A program made the translations under genes and the position numbers. A stretch of 64,000 nucleotides of DNA from Bacteroidota bacterium (GTDB taxonomy: Bacteria > Bacteroidota > Bacteroidia > Bacteroidales > Paludibacteraceae): NCBI GenBank assembly GCA_017860295.1, contig JAFNAS010000019.1:1-64000 (forward strand). Direction: 5' to 3'. Shown piece by piece: positions 8,109-17,776 of this stretch (the first letter of the stretch is position 1; the number at the start of each line of letters is the position of its first letter). A model generated the notes under the pieces. That model was not told the DNA's origin and did no database searches. It saw only the letters and a program-made list of their open reading frames with translations.

Positions 8109-8966
8109 ATGAAAAATATAGTTGTAGTGAGTGTATGCGTACTGTCGGTCGGTTTGACTGTTGTTGCTCAGCAAACAGTGTCGTCGAATGCGCTTAAAGT
8201 GACGATAACGAAAAGTGATGCAACTCTTACCTCGCAGTGGCGCGGTAAACGGGTGGCTTATCTGGGCGATTCGATGACCGACAAACGTCGGGTAGGGACT
8301 ACTTGTGTGTATTGGGAGTATCTGCATGAATTGCTTGGAATCGAACCGTATGTGTACGGTATCAGCGGTAATCAATGGGATGGCATTTATAAACAGGCAG
8401 TGAAACTGCATGAAGAAAAAGGAAAAGAGATAGATGCAATTCTGATTTTTGCCGGAACGAATGATTATAATCATGGTATTCCTTTGGGTAAGTTTTTCAC
8501 TGAAACAACGAAGCGTACCAATTATAACGGAGTGGTGGTGACTCGCAAGTATCGTACTCCGGTGATTGACAATGCCACCTTTTGCGGACGCATCAATAAA
8601 GTGATGCAATACCTGAAAAATAATTATCCTCAACAGCAGATTGTTGTTATGACCCCCATTCACAGAGGATATGCCAGATTTAGCGAGAAAAACGTGCAAC
8701 CCGACGAAAACTATTGCAACGGACTTGGTCTGTATCTCGACTCGTATGTCGATATGTTGAAGCGGGCGGCCTCGTATTGGGCCGTACCGTTGATCGATCT
8801 CTATTCTTTGAGTGGGCTTTATCCGTTGTCCGATGCTCACGTACAGTATTTTCATAATGCCGATACCGATCGCTTGCATCCTAATGCCACCGGCGATTAT
8901 CGTCTGGCAAGAACCATTCAGTATCAATTGTTGGCCTTGCCATCTACCTTTGTGTTAAATCGTTAA
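8109..8966 (+). CDS. Secreted SGNH/GDSL-family hydrolase
   Basis: The 285-residue protein has a signal peptide (MKNIVVVSVCVLSVGLTVVAQ), the block I serine in YLGDSMTD (S55), a GTNDY block III and the Asp/His pair in DRLHPNATG near the C-terminus. SGNH enzymes deacylate carbohydrates or lipids; here export to the periplasm and the nearby glycan locus favour a glycan esterase. Twelve bases separate it from the next gene. Confidence 0.85.
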   Translation: MKNIVVVSVCVLSVGLTVVAQQTVSSNALKVTITKSDATLTSQWRGKRVAYLGDSMTDKRRVGTTCVYWEYLHELLGIEPYVYGISGNQWDGIYKQAVKLHEEKGKEIDAILIFAGTNDYNHGIPLGKFFTETTKRTNYNGVVVTRKYRTPVIDNATFCGRINKVMQYLKNNYPQQQIVVMTPIHRGYARFSEKNVQPDENYCNGLGLYLDSYVDMLKRAASYWAVPLIDLYSLSGLYPLSDAHVQYFHNADTDRLHPNATGDYRLARTIQYQLLALPSTFVLNR

Positions 8967-8978
8967 AAATATACAGTT

Positions 8979-9272
8979 ATGTCAGTCGTAATGGAATTTG
9001 CCATGTTTCCGATGGATAAAGGGTTGCATGTGAGCAGGTATGTAAAACAGGTGGTGGAGATGGTAGATGCTTTACCTTATCGCAGTGAACTGACACCGAT
9101 GGGTACCATTGTAGAATGCACTACCATGGACGAATGTCTTAACGTACTCTTAAAAGCCAATGCCTTGTTGGAAACGGTTGCCGACCGAATCTATTGTACT
9201 GCCAAATTTGATAATAAACCGGGTAAAACCGATCAGATGGAACACAAAGTGGAGGCGGTAAGAAAACCGTGA
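8979..9272 (+). CDS. MTH1187-family thiamine-binding protein
   Basis: The 97-residue protein matches the MTH1187/YkoF-like fold: MEFAMFPMDKG at the start, the TPMGTIVE strand, and a ferredoxin-like beta-alpha-beta layout. Members bind thiamine or its precursors in the cytoplasm. It follows the SGNH gene by 12 bases and is probably co-transcribed, although no functional link is evident. Confidence 0.8.
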   Translation: MSVVMEFAMFPMDKGLHVSRYVKQVVEMVDALPYRSELTPMGTIVECTTMDECLNVLLKANALLETVADRIYCTAKFDNKPGKTDQMEHKVEAVRKP

Positions 9273-9348
9273 TTGAGCAGAGAGAGTTTATTTGTGAGAC
9301 ATTCTCTTCTTTAAGTGAAATTTTTAATGAAAAAATCATACGTGGAAG

Positions 9349-9379
9349 TTGGCTTTATTTTATATAAAGTTTATCTTTG
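9349..9379 (+). promoter_or_regulatory. Bacteroidetes-type promoter for the ECF sigma gene
   Basis: TTGG at 9349-9352 and TATCTTTG at 9372-9379 fit the -33/-7 pair with a 19-base spacer. The predicted start site is about 30 bases before the ATG at 9417. Confidence 0.55.
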
Positions 9380-9416
9380 TGAGTTCCCAATAAGGAATAA
9401 TTGAGTTTTCTGCACC

Positions 9417-9986
9417 ATGATAGATCACGAAGAGTACATTGTATCACAGTTAAAAGAAGGGAACGAGAGTGCCTACCGATATTTGTTCGACAAATATTAT
9501 GTAAGGCTATGTCGGGTAGCCAAACTTTACACGAAGGACTCTTATGTGTCTGAAAATCTGGTAGGCGACTTGATTTTTTATCTTTGGGAAAACCGCGAGT
9601 CTATGCATATTCATACCTCGTTAAGTTCCTATCTTTTTACCTCTATTCGCAATCGTTGTCTCAACTACCTGCAACAATCAAGTGTGATGTACGAATCACG
9701 CTTTCCACTTGCGTCGACCGATATGTTTGAGGATATTTCGATCGAATCCGATTCTCCATTGGGTATTATCATCGAAAAAGAACTTGAATTGAAAATGAAT
9801 GATTCGATAGAGCATTTGCCAGTCGAATGTAGAAACGTATTCAAATTAAGCCGATACGAAAATCTCAGTTATGACGAAATAGCGGAACGTATGGGGATTT
9901 CGGTCAATACTGTGCGCTACCATATCAAGAATGCTTTGTCGTCTTTACGCGCCAATTTGAAGGAATATCTGATCCTATTTTTTTAG
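9417..9986 (+). CDS. ECF RNA polymerase sigma factor (Bacteroidetes type)
   Basis: The 189-residue protein has sigma region 2 (ESAYRYLFDKYYVRLCRVA) and a region 4 helix-turn-helix (SYDEIAERMGISVNTVRYHI). It directs RNA polymerase to target promoters, in this family usually those of an adjacent SusC/SusD locus. The FecR-type anti-sigma gene follows after 105 bases, and an STN-domain SusC lies beyond. This is the standard cell-surface signalling arrangement: substrate binding at SusC, then FecR, then the sigma factor. Confidence 0.92.
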   Translation: MIDHEEYIVSQLKEGNESAYRYLFDKYYVRLCRVAKLYTKDSYVSENLVGDLIFYLWENRESMHIHTSLSSYLFTSIRNRCLNYLQQSSVMYESRFPLASTDMFEDISIESDSPLGIIIEKELELKMNDSIEHLPVECRNVFKLSRYENLSYDEIAERMGISVNTVRYHIKNALSSLRANLKEYLILFF

Positions 9987-10091
9987 TGTAATTCTTCGCC
10001 CGGAGAAAAAAAGCATACTATCTCTTATTTTTAACATTTTTGGACTACCCAAAACTTTTTTCACATTGTCTTATCAATAGAACCCAAATTA

Positions 10092-11105
10092 ATGAATAAT
10101 TACGATTTAACTCAAGATCAAATTGACTCGCTCATTATCAATGTACTGGGTGGTGTAGCCAATGCCGAAGACGAAGGAATTCTCAGGCAATGGATGGGGA
10201 AAAGTAGTGCCAACCAGCGTTATTATATGCAAATATGTGATATTTGGGAAAGTTCAAGTGCAGATACAACATCATTCAACAAAGATCAGGCGTATCGTAG
10301 ATTTAAAACTCGCATTGCAGCTCAGGCATTGTCAGCCGAAAAGAGGGGAGTATTCGTTTTATCTCGTTTTGTCCGTTGGACGGCAGTGATAGTGGTGGCA
10401 TTTGTTCTTGGAAGTTTCAGTGTATATGTCTGGAATCAATATTCGCAGAGTTCTAATTTATATACAGTAACAGTACCTTTAGGTTCTAAATCGAAGGTCG
10501 AGTTGCCGGATCACACCACAGTATGGCTCAATGCCGGTAGTAAATTGTGCTATAGTCCCGATTTTGCAAAACGTAGTCGTCAGGTTTCCTTAGAAGGAGA
10601 AGCCTATTTTGAAGTGGCCAAGAATCCGAAAATGCCTTTCACAGTAAATGGAAGGGAGATGGCTGTAAAGGTATTGGGAACTAAATTTAATGTCCGTTCG
10701 TATCGCGAAGATCCTACCGTGGATATTACTTTGTTGGAGGGTTCAATCAGCCTTACCAATCATTTGGCGGAAAGTCAACTTCCCTGTTTTCTAAAGCCGA
10801 ATGAAAAGGCAACGCTAAACAAAAAGAACGGTCAGATGACCATTGAAGCCGTACAAGCTTCCGACTGGAGCGAATGGACACGCGGCAAACTAGTGTTCGA
10901 TGCCGAACGTTTCGGACAGATTATACGACGACTTGAGCGTGAATACAATGTAACTATCCGGGTACAAGATAAGGAATTGATGAATCGTAAATTCTATGGA
11001 GATTTTCGTAAAGCGCAGTCGATACAGGAAATTTTTGATATTATGACGGCAAGTAATCAATTTCGTTATAAGTTCAAGGAGAGCGTTATTACTGTTTATA
11101 AATAA
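10092..11105 (+). CDS. FecR-type transmembrane anti-sigma factor
   Basis: The 337-residue protein has a cytoplasmic N-terminal helical region that would hold the sigma factor, one membrane helix around residues 95-112 (WTAVIVVAFVLGSFSVYVW), and a periplasmic FecR domain (VPLGSKSKVELPDHTTVWLN; SLEGEAYFEV). The C-terminal DUF4974-type domain (LVFDAERFGQIIRRLEREYN) contacts the STN domain of the partner SusC. It transmits the glycan signal to the ECF sigma encoded upstream. Confidence 0.92.
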   Translation: MNNYDLTQDQIDSLIINVLGGVANAEDEGILRQWMGKSSANQRYYMQICDIWESSSADTTSFNKDQAYRRFKTRIAAQALSAEKRGVFVLSRFVRWTAVIVVAFVLGSFSVYVWNQYSQSSNLYTVTVPLGSKSKVELPDHTTVWLNAGSKLCYSPDFAKRSRQVSLEGEAYFEVAKNPKMPFTVNGREMAVKVLGTKFNVRSYREDPTVDITLLEGSISLTNHLAESQLPCFLKPNEKATLNKKNGQMTIEAVQASDWSEWTRGKLVFDAERFGQIIRRLEREYNVTIRVQDKELMNRKFYGDFRKAQSIQEIFDIMTASNQFRYKFKESVITVYK

Positions 11106-11492
11106 TTCGATTTTCACCTTAGTAATACTAACCTTAAAACACATAACTCATGTTAGAAACCTAACCATTTGCAAAAAAAACCGGAAGATGTTGCAGCATC
11201 TTCCGGTGGAATCGTTCTCTATTGAGCGATTATTGTTTTTGATTCCGCAAAGCTACAAAAACTTTCCGAAACTCATCAACGTAAACATTTATAGTTGTCC
11301 GACAGGAATATCTTCCTGGTATGGAAAAGGTTCTTCTTGCCATTTTTATAATAAATGAGCATGCATCTGAATGAAGATTAACTTTCAGCTTATTAATTGA
11401 TTATGTAATGTAATTCTTGCTTGTAAAACGTTTTTAAAACAAGAAAACAAAGCAAGTATTGTCAATACTCATTAACAAAAAATCATTTTTGT
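11106..11492. promoter_or_regulatory. Regulatory gap before SusC: hairpin and palindromes
   Basis: A perfect 10-bp stem (ccggaagatg / catcttccgg, 11181-11206) with a six-base loop is flanked on its left by a run of eight A, so it would work best as a terminator for the minus strand or as a barrier after FecR. Closer to SusC, agTATTGtCAATAct (11455-11469) is a perfect dyad 24 bases before the ATG, and an imperfect palindrome CTTGTAAAACG...AAAACAAG lies at 11419-11442. These may be contact sites for the ECF sigma or another regulator. Confidence 0.45.
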
Positions 11493-14400
11493 ATGAAAAA
11501 ACTCAGGTATTTTTTATTTTTGCTGGTACTCGTTATGGCAACATCGGCGTTTGCTCAGCAAAAAAAAGTGACGCTTGCGCTTGAAAATGTAACGGTAAAA
11601 GCGGCTTTAGAGGCTTTGAAATCTCAAAGCGGACTATCGTATTGGTTTGATACCAACGATGTCAATATGCAAAAAGTAGTGTCTGTCAACGTAAAATCCA
11701 AACCAGTTGACGAGGTATTAAAAATAATTCTTCAAGGGCAGGATGTTCGTTATGAAGTAAAGAACGATCATATTGTTATTGCAAAAAGTACGGGATCAAA
11801 TCAAAAGGCGTCAGAAACACAGGTTTTCGGCGAACCCCGAAGAGTATCAGGAAAAATAACCGATGAAAAAGGAAATTTGTTGCCTGGTGTCACGGTAATG
11901 GTGAAAGGTACTTCTGCGGGGACAATTTCGGACGTGAACGGGCATTACGAACTAGGTAAAGTTCCTGCCGGTTCGATTTTGGAGTTCTCTTTTGTGGGAA
12001 TGACCAGTCATACTGTTAAGATAGGTTCACAATCAGTCGTAAATGTTACATTGCGGGAGATGGACACCAAACTGAATGAGGTTGTGGTTGTCGGTTATGG
12101 TACCACTACCAAAAAAGGACTCGTTTCGTCTGTCGTATCTGTAAAAACAGATGAATTGAATAAAGGTGCTATTACCGATGTAGGTCAACTATTGCAAGGT
12201 AAAGCGGCCGGGTTGAATATAACGGTAAGCGGAGATCCTACCCGCCAGTCTAGTGTTATTCTTCGCGGTACTTCAACGTTGAATAGTTCCATGACCCCTT
12301 TCTATGTGATTGATGGTATACCGGGAGCGGACATTTCATTAGTGGCTCCTGATGATATTGAAACCGTCGATGTTTTGAAGGATGCGGCAGGTACATCCAT
12401 TTATGGAAACAGGGCTTCAAATGGTGTGATTATGATTACCACCAAAAAAGGGAAAAAAGGAGCAACACATATTTCGTACAATGGTTATGCCGGCATAGAG
12501 AATGTTACGAATAGCCTAAAACTAATGAATGCTTCACAACTCAGAGCTTTTGCTTCAAGTACCGGACAAAATCTTACGGAAGATACAGGTGCAGATACCG
12601 ACTGGCAAAAAGCAATTCAACGAGGAACAGCTTATTCGACCAACCATAACTTGTCGTTCAATGGGGGAGGCGAGCATAGTAATTACAGTGCTAGTGTGAA
12701 TTATAGTAATAAGCAGGGAATTATTTTGGAAAGCAACCAAAATAAAGTAGTGGCGCGCTTAGCATTTAATCAATATGCTTTTAATGACAAGTTAAAGATC
12801 GGACTTTCAGTTGCTAATGCTAAAGTTAAATCAGATTATGTTCCTTTATTAGGAGCTGTCTTGTATCAAACAGCTTATCATTTACCGACTTCACCGGTTA
12901 AAAATGCAGATGGATCCTTTTATGAAAACTTTACAAAAAATGGATATTTCAATCCGGTTGCTATTATAGACAATGCTCAGAGTCAACAAAAAAACAATAA
13001 TTTAATAGCTGCATTTACGCTTAATGCCAAATTACCATGGGGTTTGACATATGACATGAGCTATTCGTATCAAAATTACAGTGCATTATATGGTGAAGCC
13101 TATAGTTCATACCTTTATCAGTATAATGGAACTGTGTTCTATAATAATCCAGATCCCCCCAGTACACGTTCTATCGTAACATTCTATCCCGGCGGATCGG
13201 CCTTGCGTAGTAGTTATCAAAATACCAATCAGGCTTTTGAAAACTGGTTTACATGGAATAGAACTTTTGGAGTTCATTCTATCAATGCCGTATTGGGTTA
13301 TTCATTGCAAAATGACGAATATGGAGATGGTTTTCAGGCCACTAACGCTAATTTCCCTGTAAATAGTGTAGGGTTCAACAATCTGGCTTTGGGTAATTAC
13401 TCTGCTGTTTCCGGTTATACCGTTAATTTTGGAAATGATCAGGCGTATTATAAAACAAGATTAATATCGAATTTTGCCCGTTTGAATTATAACTATAATG
13501 ATAAATATTATTTTCAAGGATCTTTACGTCGGGATGGTAGTTCGGTATTCGGAAAAAATAACCGCTGGGGATATTTTCCTTCTGTAGGTTTATCTTGGAG
13601 AGCCGGTCAGGAAACGTTTGTTCAGAAATTGAATCTGTTTTATGATTTGAAGTTAAGAGCTAGTTATGGTGTAACGGGTAATTCGACCGGTTTTAATGCT
13701 TACACGGCTCAATTCCTCTCTTCTTCAATGGGTAATTATTATTACAATGGAACTACTCAGGTGACTTATGCACCGAATAAAGCGGCTAATCCTGATTTGA
13801 AATGGGAAAAAACAGCAACTACTAATATCGGATTAGATGCCTCTGTTTTGAAGGGAAGGCTCAATATGACATTTGAATGGTACAATAAGAATACGACCGA
13901 TATGATTTATTCATACTCAACAGAACAGATAATAGTTCCGGCTGGTAGCATTACAGCTAATGGGGGTAGTATCAGTAATCGTGGTATTGAAGTAACCATT
14001 TCGGCCACGCCTATTCAAAATAAGAATTTTACATGGAAATCAAATTTGAACTTAGCGCATAACACGAATAAAATTACAAGTCTTTCCAATTCCTATTTTG
14101 CGACGGTCGACTCAGTGCGCTATACTCAACCGGATGGATCCGGACAAACCGGAAGTACTTTACAAATTATGAAAGTGGGTCGTCCTCTAGGACAGTTCTT
14201 TACTTTGATTTATGCGGGTAAAAATAGTGATGGCGTTTCACAATATCTGGCGAAAGACGGTACATTAACAGTGAATCCAACCACCGCAGATTATCGATAT
14301 GCAGGAAGTCCGCAACCGAAGCTCACATACGGGTGGACCAATAGTTTTACATACAAGAACTTCGATTTAAATATTTTCTTGCGTGGCGTATATGGGAACA

Positions 14401-14765
14401 AAATTTTCAATGCAACACGAGCCGATCTGTTCCGTCCTTCAACGGTAGCATATACCAATATTTTGGTGGATGCAGCTAACGAATCGGTTAAGGATTATAA
14501 TGCTTACAGATACTCTTCCCGTTTTATTGAAAGTGGTAGCTATTTGCGTGTCGAAAGTATGACATTGGGTTATACATTCAAAAGTCCGATAAAATATGTT
14601 GAAAACATTCATTTTTATAGTACTGTAAACAACTTGTTTGTGATCACCAAATATAAAGGAGTGGATCCTGAAGTATATATGGGTGGTACGGCACCGGGAA
14701 TTGATTCCAACAACTTCTATCCTAAAACAAGAACAATTTTGTTCGGAGTCAATGTCAATCTATAA
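11493..14765 (+). CDS. SusC/RagA-type TonB-dependent transporter with STN domain
   Basis: The 1090-residue outer-membrane protein has a signal peptide ending near residue 22 and an STN (secretin/TonB N-terminal) signalling domain at ~25-90 (VTVKAALEALKSQSGLSYWF). Next come a carboxypeptidase-like regulatory domain at ~107-185 (GKITDEKGNLLPGVTVMVKG), a TonB box/plug (LNEVVVVGYGTTTKKGL; TPFYVIDGIPG) and a long 22-strand barrel ending at FGVNVNL. It imports oligosaccharides with the SusD lid encoded next, using TonB energy. The STN domain links it to the upstream FecR/sigma pair. Confidence 0.95.
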   Translation: MKKLRYFLFLLVLVMATSAFAQQKKVTLALENVTVKAALEALKSQSGLSYWFDTNDVNMQKVVSVNVKSKPVDEVLKIILQGQDVRYEVKNDHIVIAKSTGSNQKASETQVFGEPRRVSGKITDEKGNLLPGVTVMVKGTSAGTISDVNGHYELGKVPAGSILEFSFVGMTSHTVKIGSQSVVNVTLREMDTKLNEVVVVGYGTTTKKGLVSSVVSVKTDELNKGAITDVGQLLQGKAAGLNITVSGDPTRQSSVILRGTSTLNSSMTPFYVIDGIPGADISLVAPDDIETVDVLKDAAGTSIYGNRASNGVIMITTKKGKKGATHISYNGYAGIENVTNSLKLMNASQLRAFASSTGQNLTEDTGADTDWQKAIQRGTAYSTNHNLSFNGGGEHSNYSASVNYSNKQGIILESNQNKVVARLAFNQYAFNDKLKIGLSVANAKVKSDYVPLLGAVLYQTAYHLPTSPVKNADGSFYENFTKNGYFNPVAIIDNAQSQQKNNNLIAAFTLNAKLPWGLTYDMSYSYQNYSALYGEAYSSYLYQYNGTVFYNNPDPPSTRSIVTFYPGGSALRSSYQNTNQAFENWFTWNRTFGVHSINAVLGYSLQNDEYGDGFQATNANFPVNSVGFNNLALGNYSAVSGYTVNFGNDQAYYKTRLISNFARLNYNYNDKYYFQGSLRRDGSSVFGKNNRWGYFPSVGLSWRAGQETFVQKLNLFYDLKLRASYGVTGNSTGFNAYTAQFLSSSMGNYYYNGTTQVTYAPNKAANPDLKWEKTATTNIGLDASVLKGRLNMTFEWYNKNTTDMIYSYSTEQIIVPAGSITANGGSISNRGIEVTISATPIQNKNFTWKSNLNLAHNTNKITSLSNSYFATVDSVRYTQPDGSGQTGSTLQIMKVGRPLGQFFTLIYAGKNSDGVSQYLAKDGTLTVNPTTADYRYAGSPQPKLTYGWTNSFTYKNFDLNIFLRGVYGNKIFNATRADLFRPSTVAYTNILVDAANESVKDYNAYRYSSRFIESGSYLRVESMTLGYTFKSPIKYVENIHFYSTVNNLFVITKYKGVDPEVYMGGTAPGIDSNNFYPKTRTILFGVNVNL

Positions 14766-14828
14766 AATTCCGCAAAGGATATTCGTAAAAATATCATAAG
14801 GAGCTTATAACAAATAAAAGATCTTCAT

Positions 14829-16427
14829 ATGAAAAAATTAAAATATTTTCTATTGTTGGCAATATTGCCAGTGCTGTTTGTATCCTGCTATGATCTGGAT
14901 GTGCCCATTACTACTCAAATTACTGCTGATGCTTATCCTTCGGATTCGGCCGGATATGTTTCTACGGCAGGAATAGTATATTCAAAATTCAGAGAGAACT
15001 ATGCCATGGCGTATTATTTCACTACTGAGTTGAGTACCGATGAAGCAATCTTACCTGCTCGCGGAGGTAACTGGTTCGATAACAAAGGATACCGCTATTT
15101 TCACTATCATGAATGGACTCCAGACTATGGTTGGGCAAATACTTGCTGGGATTGGTTATCTGGAATTATCGGATATGACAATCAGGCAATGTATATTCTG
15201 GAAGCAAATATGCCTGCCGGTAGCCAGAAAACCCGTATGTTAGCCGAGCTTAGAACGATGCGTGCGTTGTCCTATTTCTATTTTATGGATCTTTTTGGTA
15301 ATGTACCTATCTATACCACATACGGTAGCTTCGAACAAAAAGCAAAATCGGATCGTACGGAGGTATTCAATTTTATTGAAAGTGAACTGAAGGCATGTGT
15401 CGGAAATCTTACCACTGACGTTAGTGCTTTAACCTATGGCTATCCAACCCAATATTTGGCTTATTCTTTGTTGGCGAAACTATATCTGAATGCTGAATAT
15501 TATACAGGTACAAAGCGTTATGATGATTGTATTGCAGCTTGCGATAAAGTTATTAGCTCAGGCAAATATTCGTTGGCTACAAGGAGTCAATACCTGAAAA
15601 TGTTCTATCCGGACAATGGTCCGTCGACGCCAGAGTTTATTTTTGCGGTTCCTTATAATCCGTCTTATACTTCTGGATATATGTATCGTGCCCGTTATGA
15701 TGTGCCACGTTCGGAACAAGCTAAATTTGGTCTTCCATTTAAACCGAGTGCTCCTGAAAGTACACTCCCTGAATTCTATGCTAATTTCGATGATCCCAAT
15801 GATGTGCGAAACGGACAATGGTTAACAGGATTACAATATTTGAATGATGGCGTGACTCCTGTTACAGTTACTACTACCAATCAGGGTTATAATCAATTCT
15901 ATTCTGGTAGTGATCCTAAAGGAACCTATACGTATCAGGTAAATTTGTCCCCCAATGTAACTCTTCGTCAGGATTCATTATTATTTGACTGCGGAAACGA
16001 TGAAATTGCCTGGAACATGGGGTATCGTAACATCAAATTCTATCCCGATGCCACTTCTACCAGCCGTAATCAGAATAATGATATGCCGGTATTCCGTTAT
16101 TCGGATATTCTCCTGATGAAAGCAGAAGCAATACTTCGTGGCGGCACTGCTACAAATGGCCAGACTGCGTTATCGTTAGTAAACACTGTTCGTGCTAACA
16201 GAACAACCTCTTCTGCATGGACAACTATTACACTGGATAGTATTTATAACGAGAGAGCGCGTGAATTTGCGTATGAAACATGGCGTCGTAACGATATGAT
16301 TCGTTTCGGTAAGTATGAAGGCAAATGGGGATTTAAGAAAGATGCAAGTGTTTATCGTCGTATTTATCCGATTCCTACCACGGCTTTGAACTTAAATAAA
16401 AAATTGACTCAGAATCCGGGTTATTGA
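14829..16427 (+). CDS. SusD/RagB-type surface glycan-binding lipoprotein
   Basis: The 532-residue lipoprotein has lipobox LFVSC (C20) after MKKLKYFLLLAILPV and the SusD helical TPR fold with ELRTMRALSYFYFMDLFGN, a signature of the family. The C-terminal region with RREFAYE-like NERAREFAYETWRRNDMIRFG is also typical. It caps the SusC transporter and captures oligosaccharides at the cell surface. It begins 64 bases after SusC. Confidence 0.95.
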   Translation: MKKLKYFLLLAILPVLFVSCYDLDVPITTQITADAYPSDSAGYVSTAGIVYSKFRENYAMAYYFTTELSTDEAILPARGGNWFDNKGYRYFHYHEWTPDYGWANTCWDWLSGIIGYDNQAMYILEANMPAGSQKTRMLAELRTMRALSYFYFMDLFGNVPIYTTYGSFEQKAKSDRTEVFNFIESELKACVGNLTTDVSALTYGYPTQYLAYSLLAKLYLNAEYYTGTKRYDDCIAACDKVISSGKYSLATRSQYLKMFYPDNGPSTPEFIFAVPYNPSYTSGYMYRARYDVPRSEQAKFGLPFKPSAPESTLPEFYANFDDPNDVRNGQWLTGLQYLNDGVTPVTVTTTNQGYNQFYSGSDPKGTYTYQVNLSPNVTLRQDSLLFDCGNDEIAWNMGYRNIKFYPDATSTSRNQNNDMPVFRYSDILLMKAEAILRGGTATNGQTALSLVNTVRANRTTSSAWTTITLDSIYNERAREFAYETWRRNDMIRFGKYEGKWGFKKDASVYRRIYPIPTTALNLNKKLTQNPGY

Positions 16428-16438
16428 TTCATATACTT

Positions 16439-16496
16439 GAAAAGTGGCTGTCGACCCTGTGATGATGAACTGTGTTGTTGCGGGTCGGCAGTTTTC
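16439..16496 (+). terminator. Stem-loop after SusD
   Basis: CTGTCGACCC pairs with GGGTCGGCAG (one mismatch), framed by GAAAA and TTTTC. It is 12 bases after the SusD stop and could terminate or attenuate transcription, keeping SusC/SusD levels above those of the downstream enzymes. Confidence 0.6.
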
Positions 16497-16561
16497 TATT
16501 TGTAAGATAGATTATTTAAATAATGTTGTTTTAGCTAAAGGTATTTATATATATATTTGAT

Positions 16562-17704
16562 ATGGGACAGGAAAAGGCGGTACAATCGGAGCGTTTGTTG
16601 TCATTGGATGCATTGCGTGGATTTGATATGATGTGGATAATCAGCGGGGAAATCATCATACATGCTTTGGCAAAAGCTTCCAACGATCCGGTATCTATGT
16701 GGATGTCCAATCAGTTGCATCATACGCCGTGGAACGGTTTCACTTTCTATGATATGATCTTTCCGCTGTTTATTTTTATAGCCGGAATATCGATGCCGTA
16801 TTCGTATGGTAAAAAGTTGGAAGGTAAAGAAAATGAAGCATTGAGAAGATCAAAGCGACAGGCATATCTGGCGTTGGTAAAACGGACTTTTATCCTGATA
16901 GTATGTGGTATGGTTGTGAATAAAGCATTACAATTCAATGGTTACGAACAAACCCGTTTTGCAAGCGTGCTCGGGCGTATTGCTGTTTCCTGTTTTTTTG
17001 CCGCTATTATTTTTCTGAACTGCGGACTGCGGACGCAGATTGTTATTTTTCTTACATTGCTAATAGGTTATTGGATTTTAATGATAACAGTGCCGGTACC
17101 GGGGCATGGAGCCGGTGATCTGACAAAAGAAGGAAATCTGGAGGGGTATGTCGACCGGCTTTTTTTACCCGGAAAATTGCATCGCGTGGTGTATGACCCC
17201 GAAGGAATTCTTTCAACCATTCCGGCTATCGGGACAGCCATGCTGGGTGTCTTTACCGGACAATTTTTACGGAAAGAATTCGACTCGTTGAATCGTTTTA
17301 AAAAGAGCCTATTTATTGGCGGTGCGGGTATTGTTTTGCTCATATTAGGTCTGTTGTGGAATATTGTTTTCCCGATCAACAAAAACATGTGGACCAGCTC
17401 GTTTGTATTGTTTGCCGGAGGCTGGAGTTTGTTGTTTCTCTTTGTTTTTTATCTTGTGATCGATGTATGGGGTGTGAAAAAATGGTGTATGCCTTTTGTT
17501 TGGATCGGGACGAACTCTATTCTGATCTATATGGCTGCGCATGGTATCATCGATTTTCAATATACCTCAACTTTCCTGTTTGGTGGCATGGTTCAATCTT
17601 TGTCCGAAGCATGGCAGGAAGTGTGGATCGGCTGTGGTATTCTTCTTATTCAGTTGGTATTAGTCTATTTCCTATATAAAAAAAGATGGTTTCTGAAGGT
17701 GTAG
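16562..17704 (+). CDS. HGSNAT-like membrane acetyltransferase (DUF5009 type)
   Basis: The 380-residue polytopic protein starts with RLLSLDALRGFDMMWI, then has LHHTPWNGFTFYDMIFPLF and a luminal DPEGILSTIPAIGTAMLG segment. These are the signatures shared by DUF5009 proteins and human heparan-alpha-glucosaminide N-acetyltransferase. The histidine before WNG corresponds by eye to the active-site histidine region of HGSNAT. About ten membrane helices are visible. The family moves acetyl from cytoplasmic acetyl-CoA to a sugar amine on the far side of the membrane. It is followed by a GH89 gene, the enzyme that acts directly after HGSNAT in lysosomes. Confidence 0.8.
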   Translation: MGQEKAVQSERLLSLDALRGFDMMWIISGEIIIHALAKASNDPVSMWMSNQLHHTPWNGFTFYDMIFPLFIFIAGISMPYSYGKKLEGKENEALRRSKRQAYLALVKRTFILIVCGMVVNKALQFNGYEQTRFASVLGRIAVSCFFAAIIFLNCGLRTQIVIFLTLLIGYWILMITVPVPGHGAGDLTKEGNLEGYVDRLFLPGKLHRVVYDPEGILSTIPAIGTAMLGVFTGQFLRKEFDSLNRFKKSLFIGGAGIVLLILGLLWNIVFPINKNMWTSSFVLFAGGWSLLFLFVFYLVIDVWGVKKWCMPFVWIGTNSILIYMAAHGIIDFQYTSTFLFGGMVQSLSEAWQEVWIGCGILLIQLVLVYFLYKKRWFLKV

Positions 17705-17776
17705 TCAATGCATAAATCGGGCTTCTCATCTAACCAAAAATTAAATTGTTACTAACCGAATCATTATCTTATTATT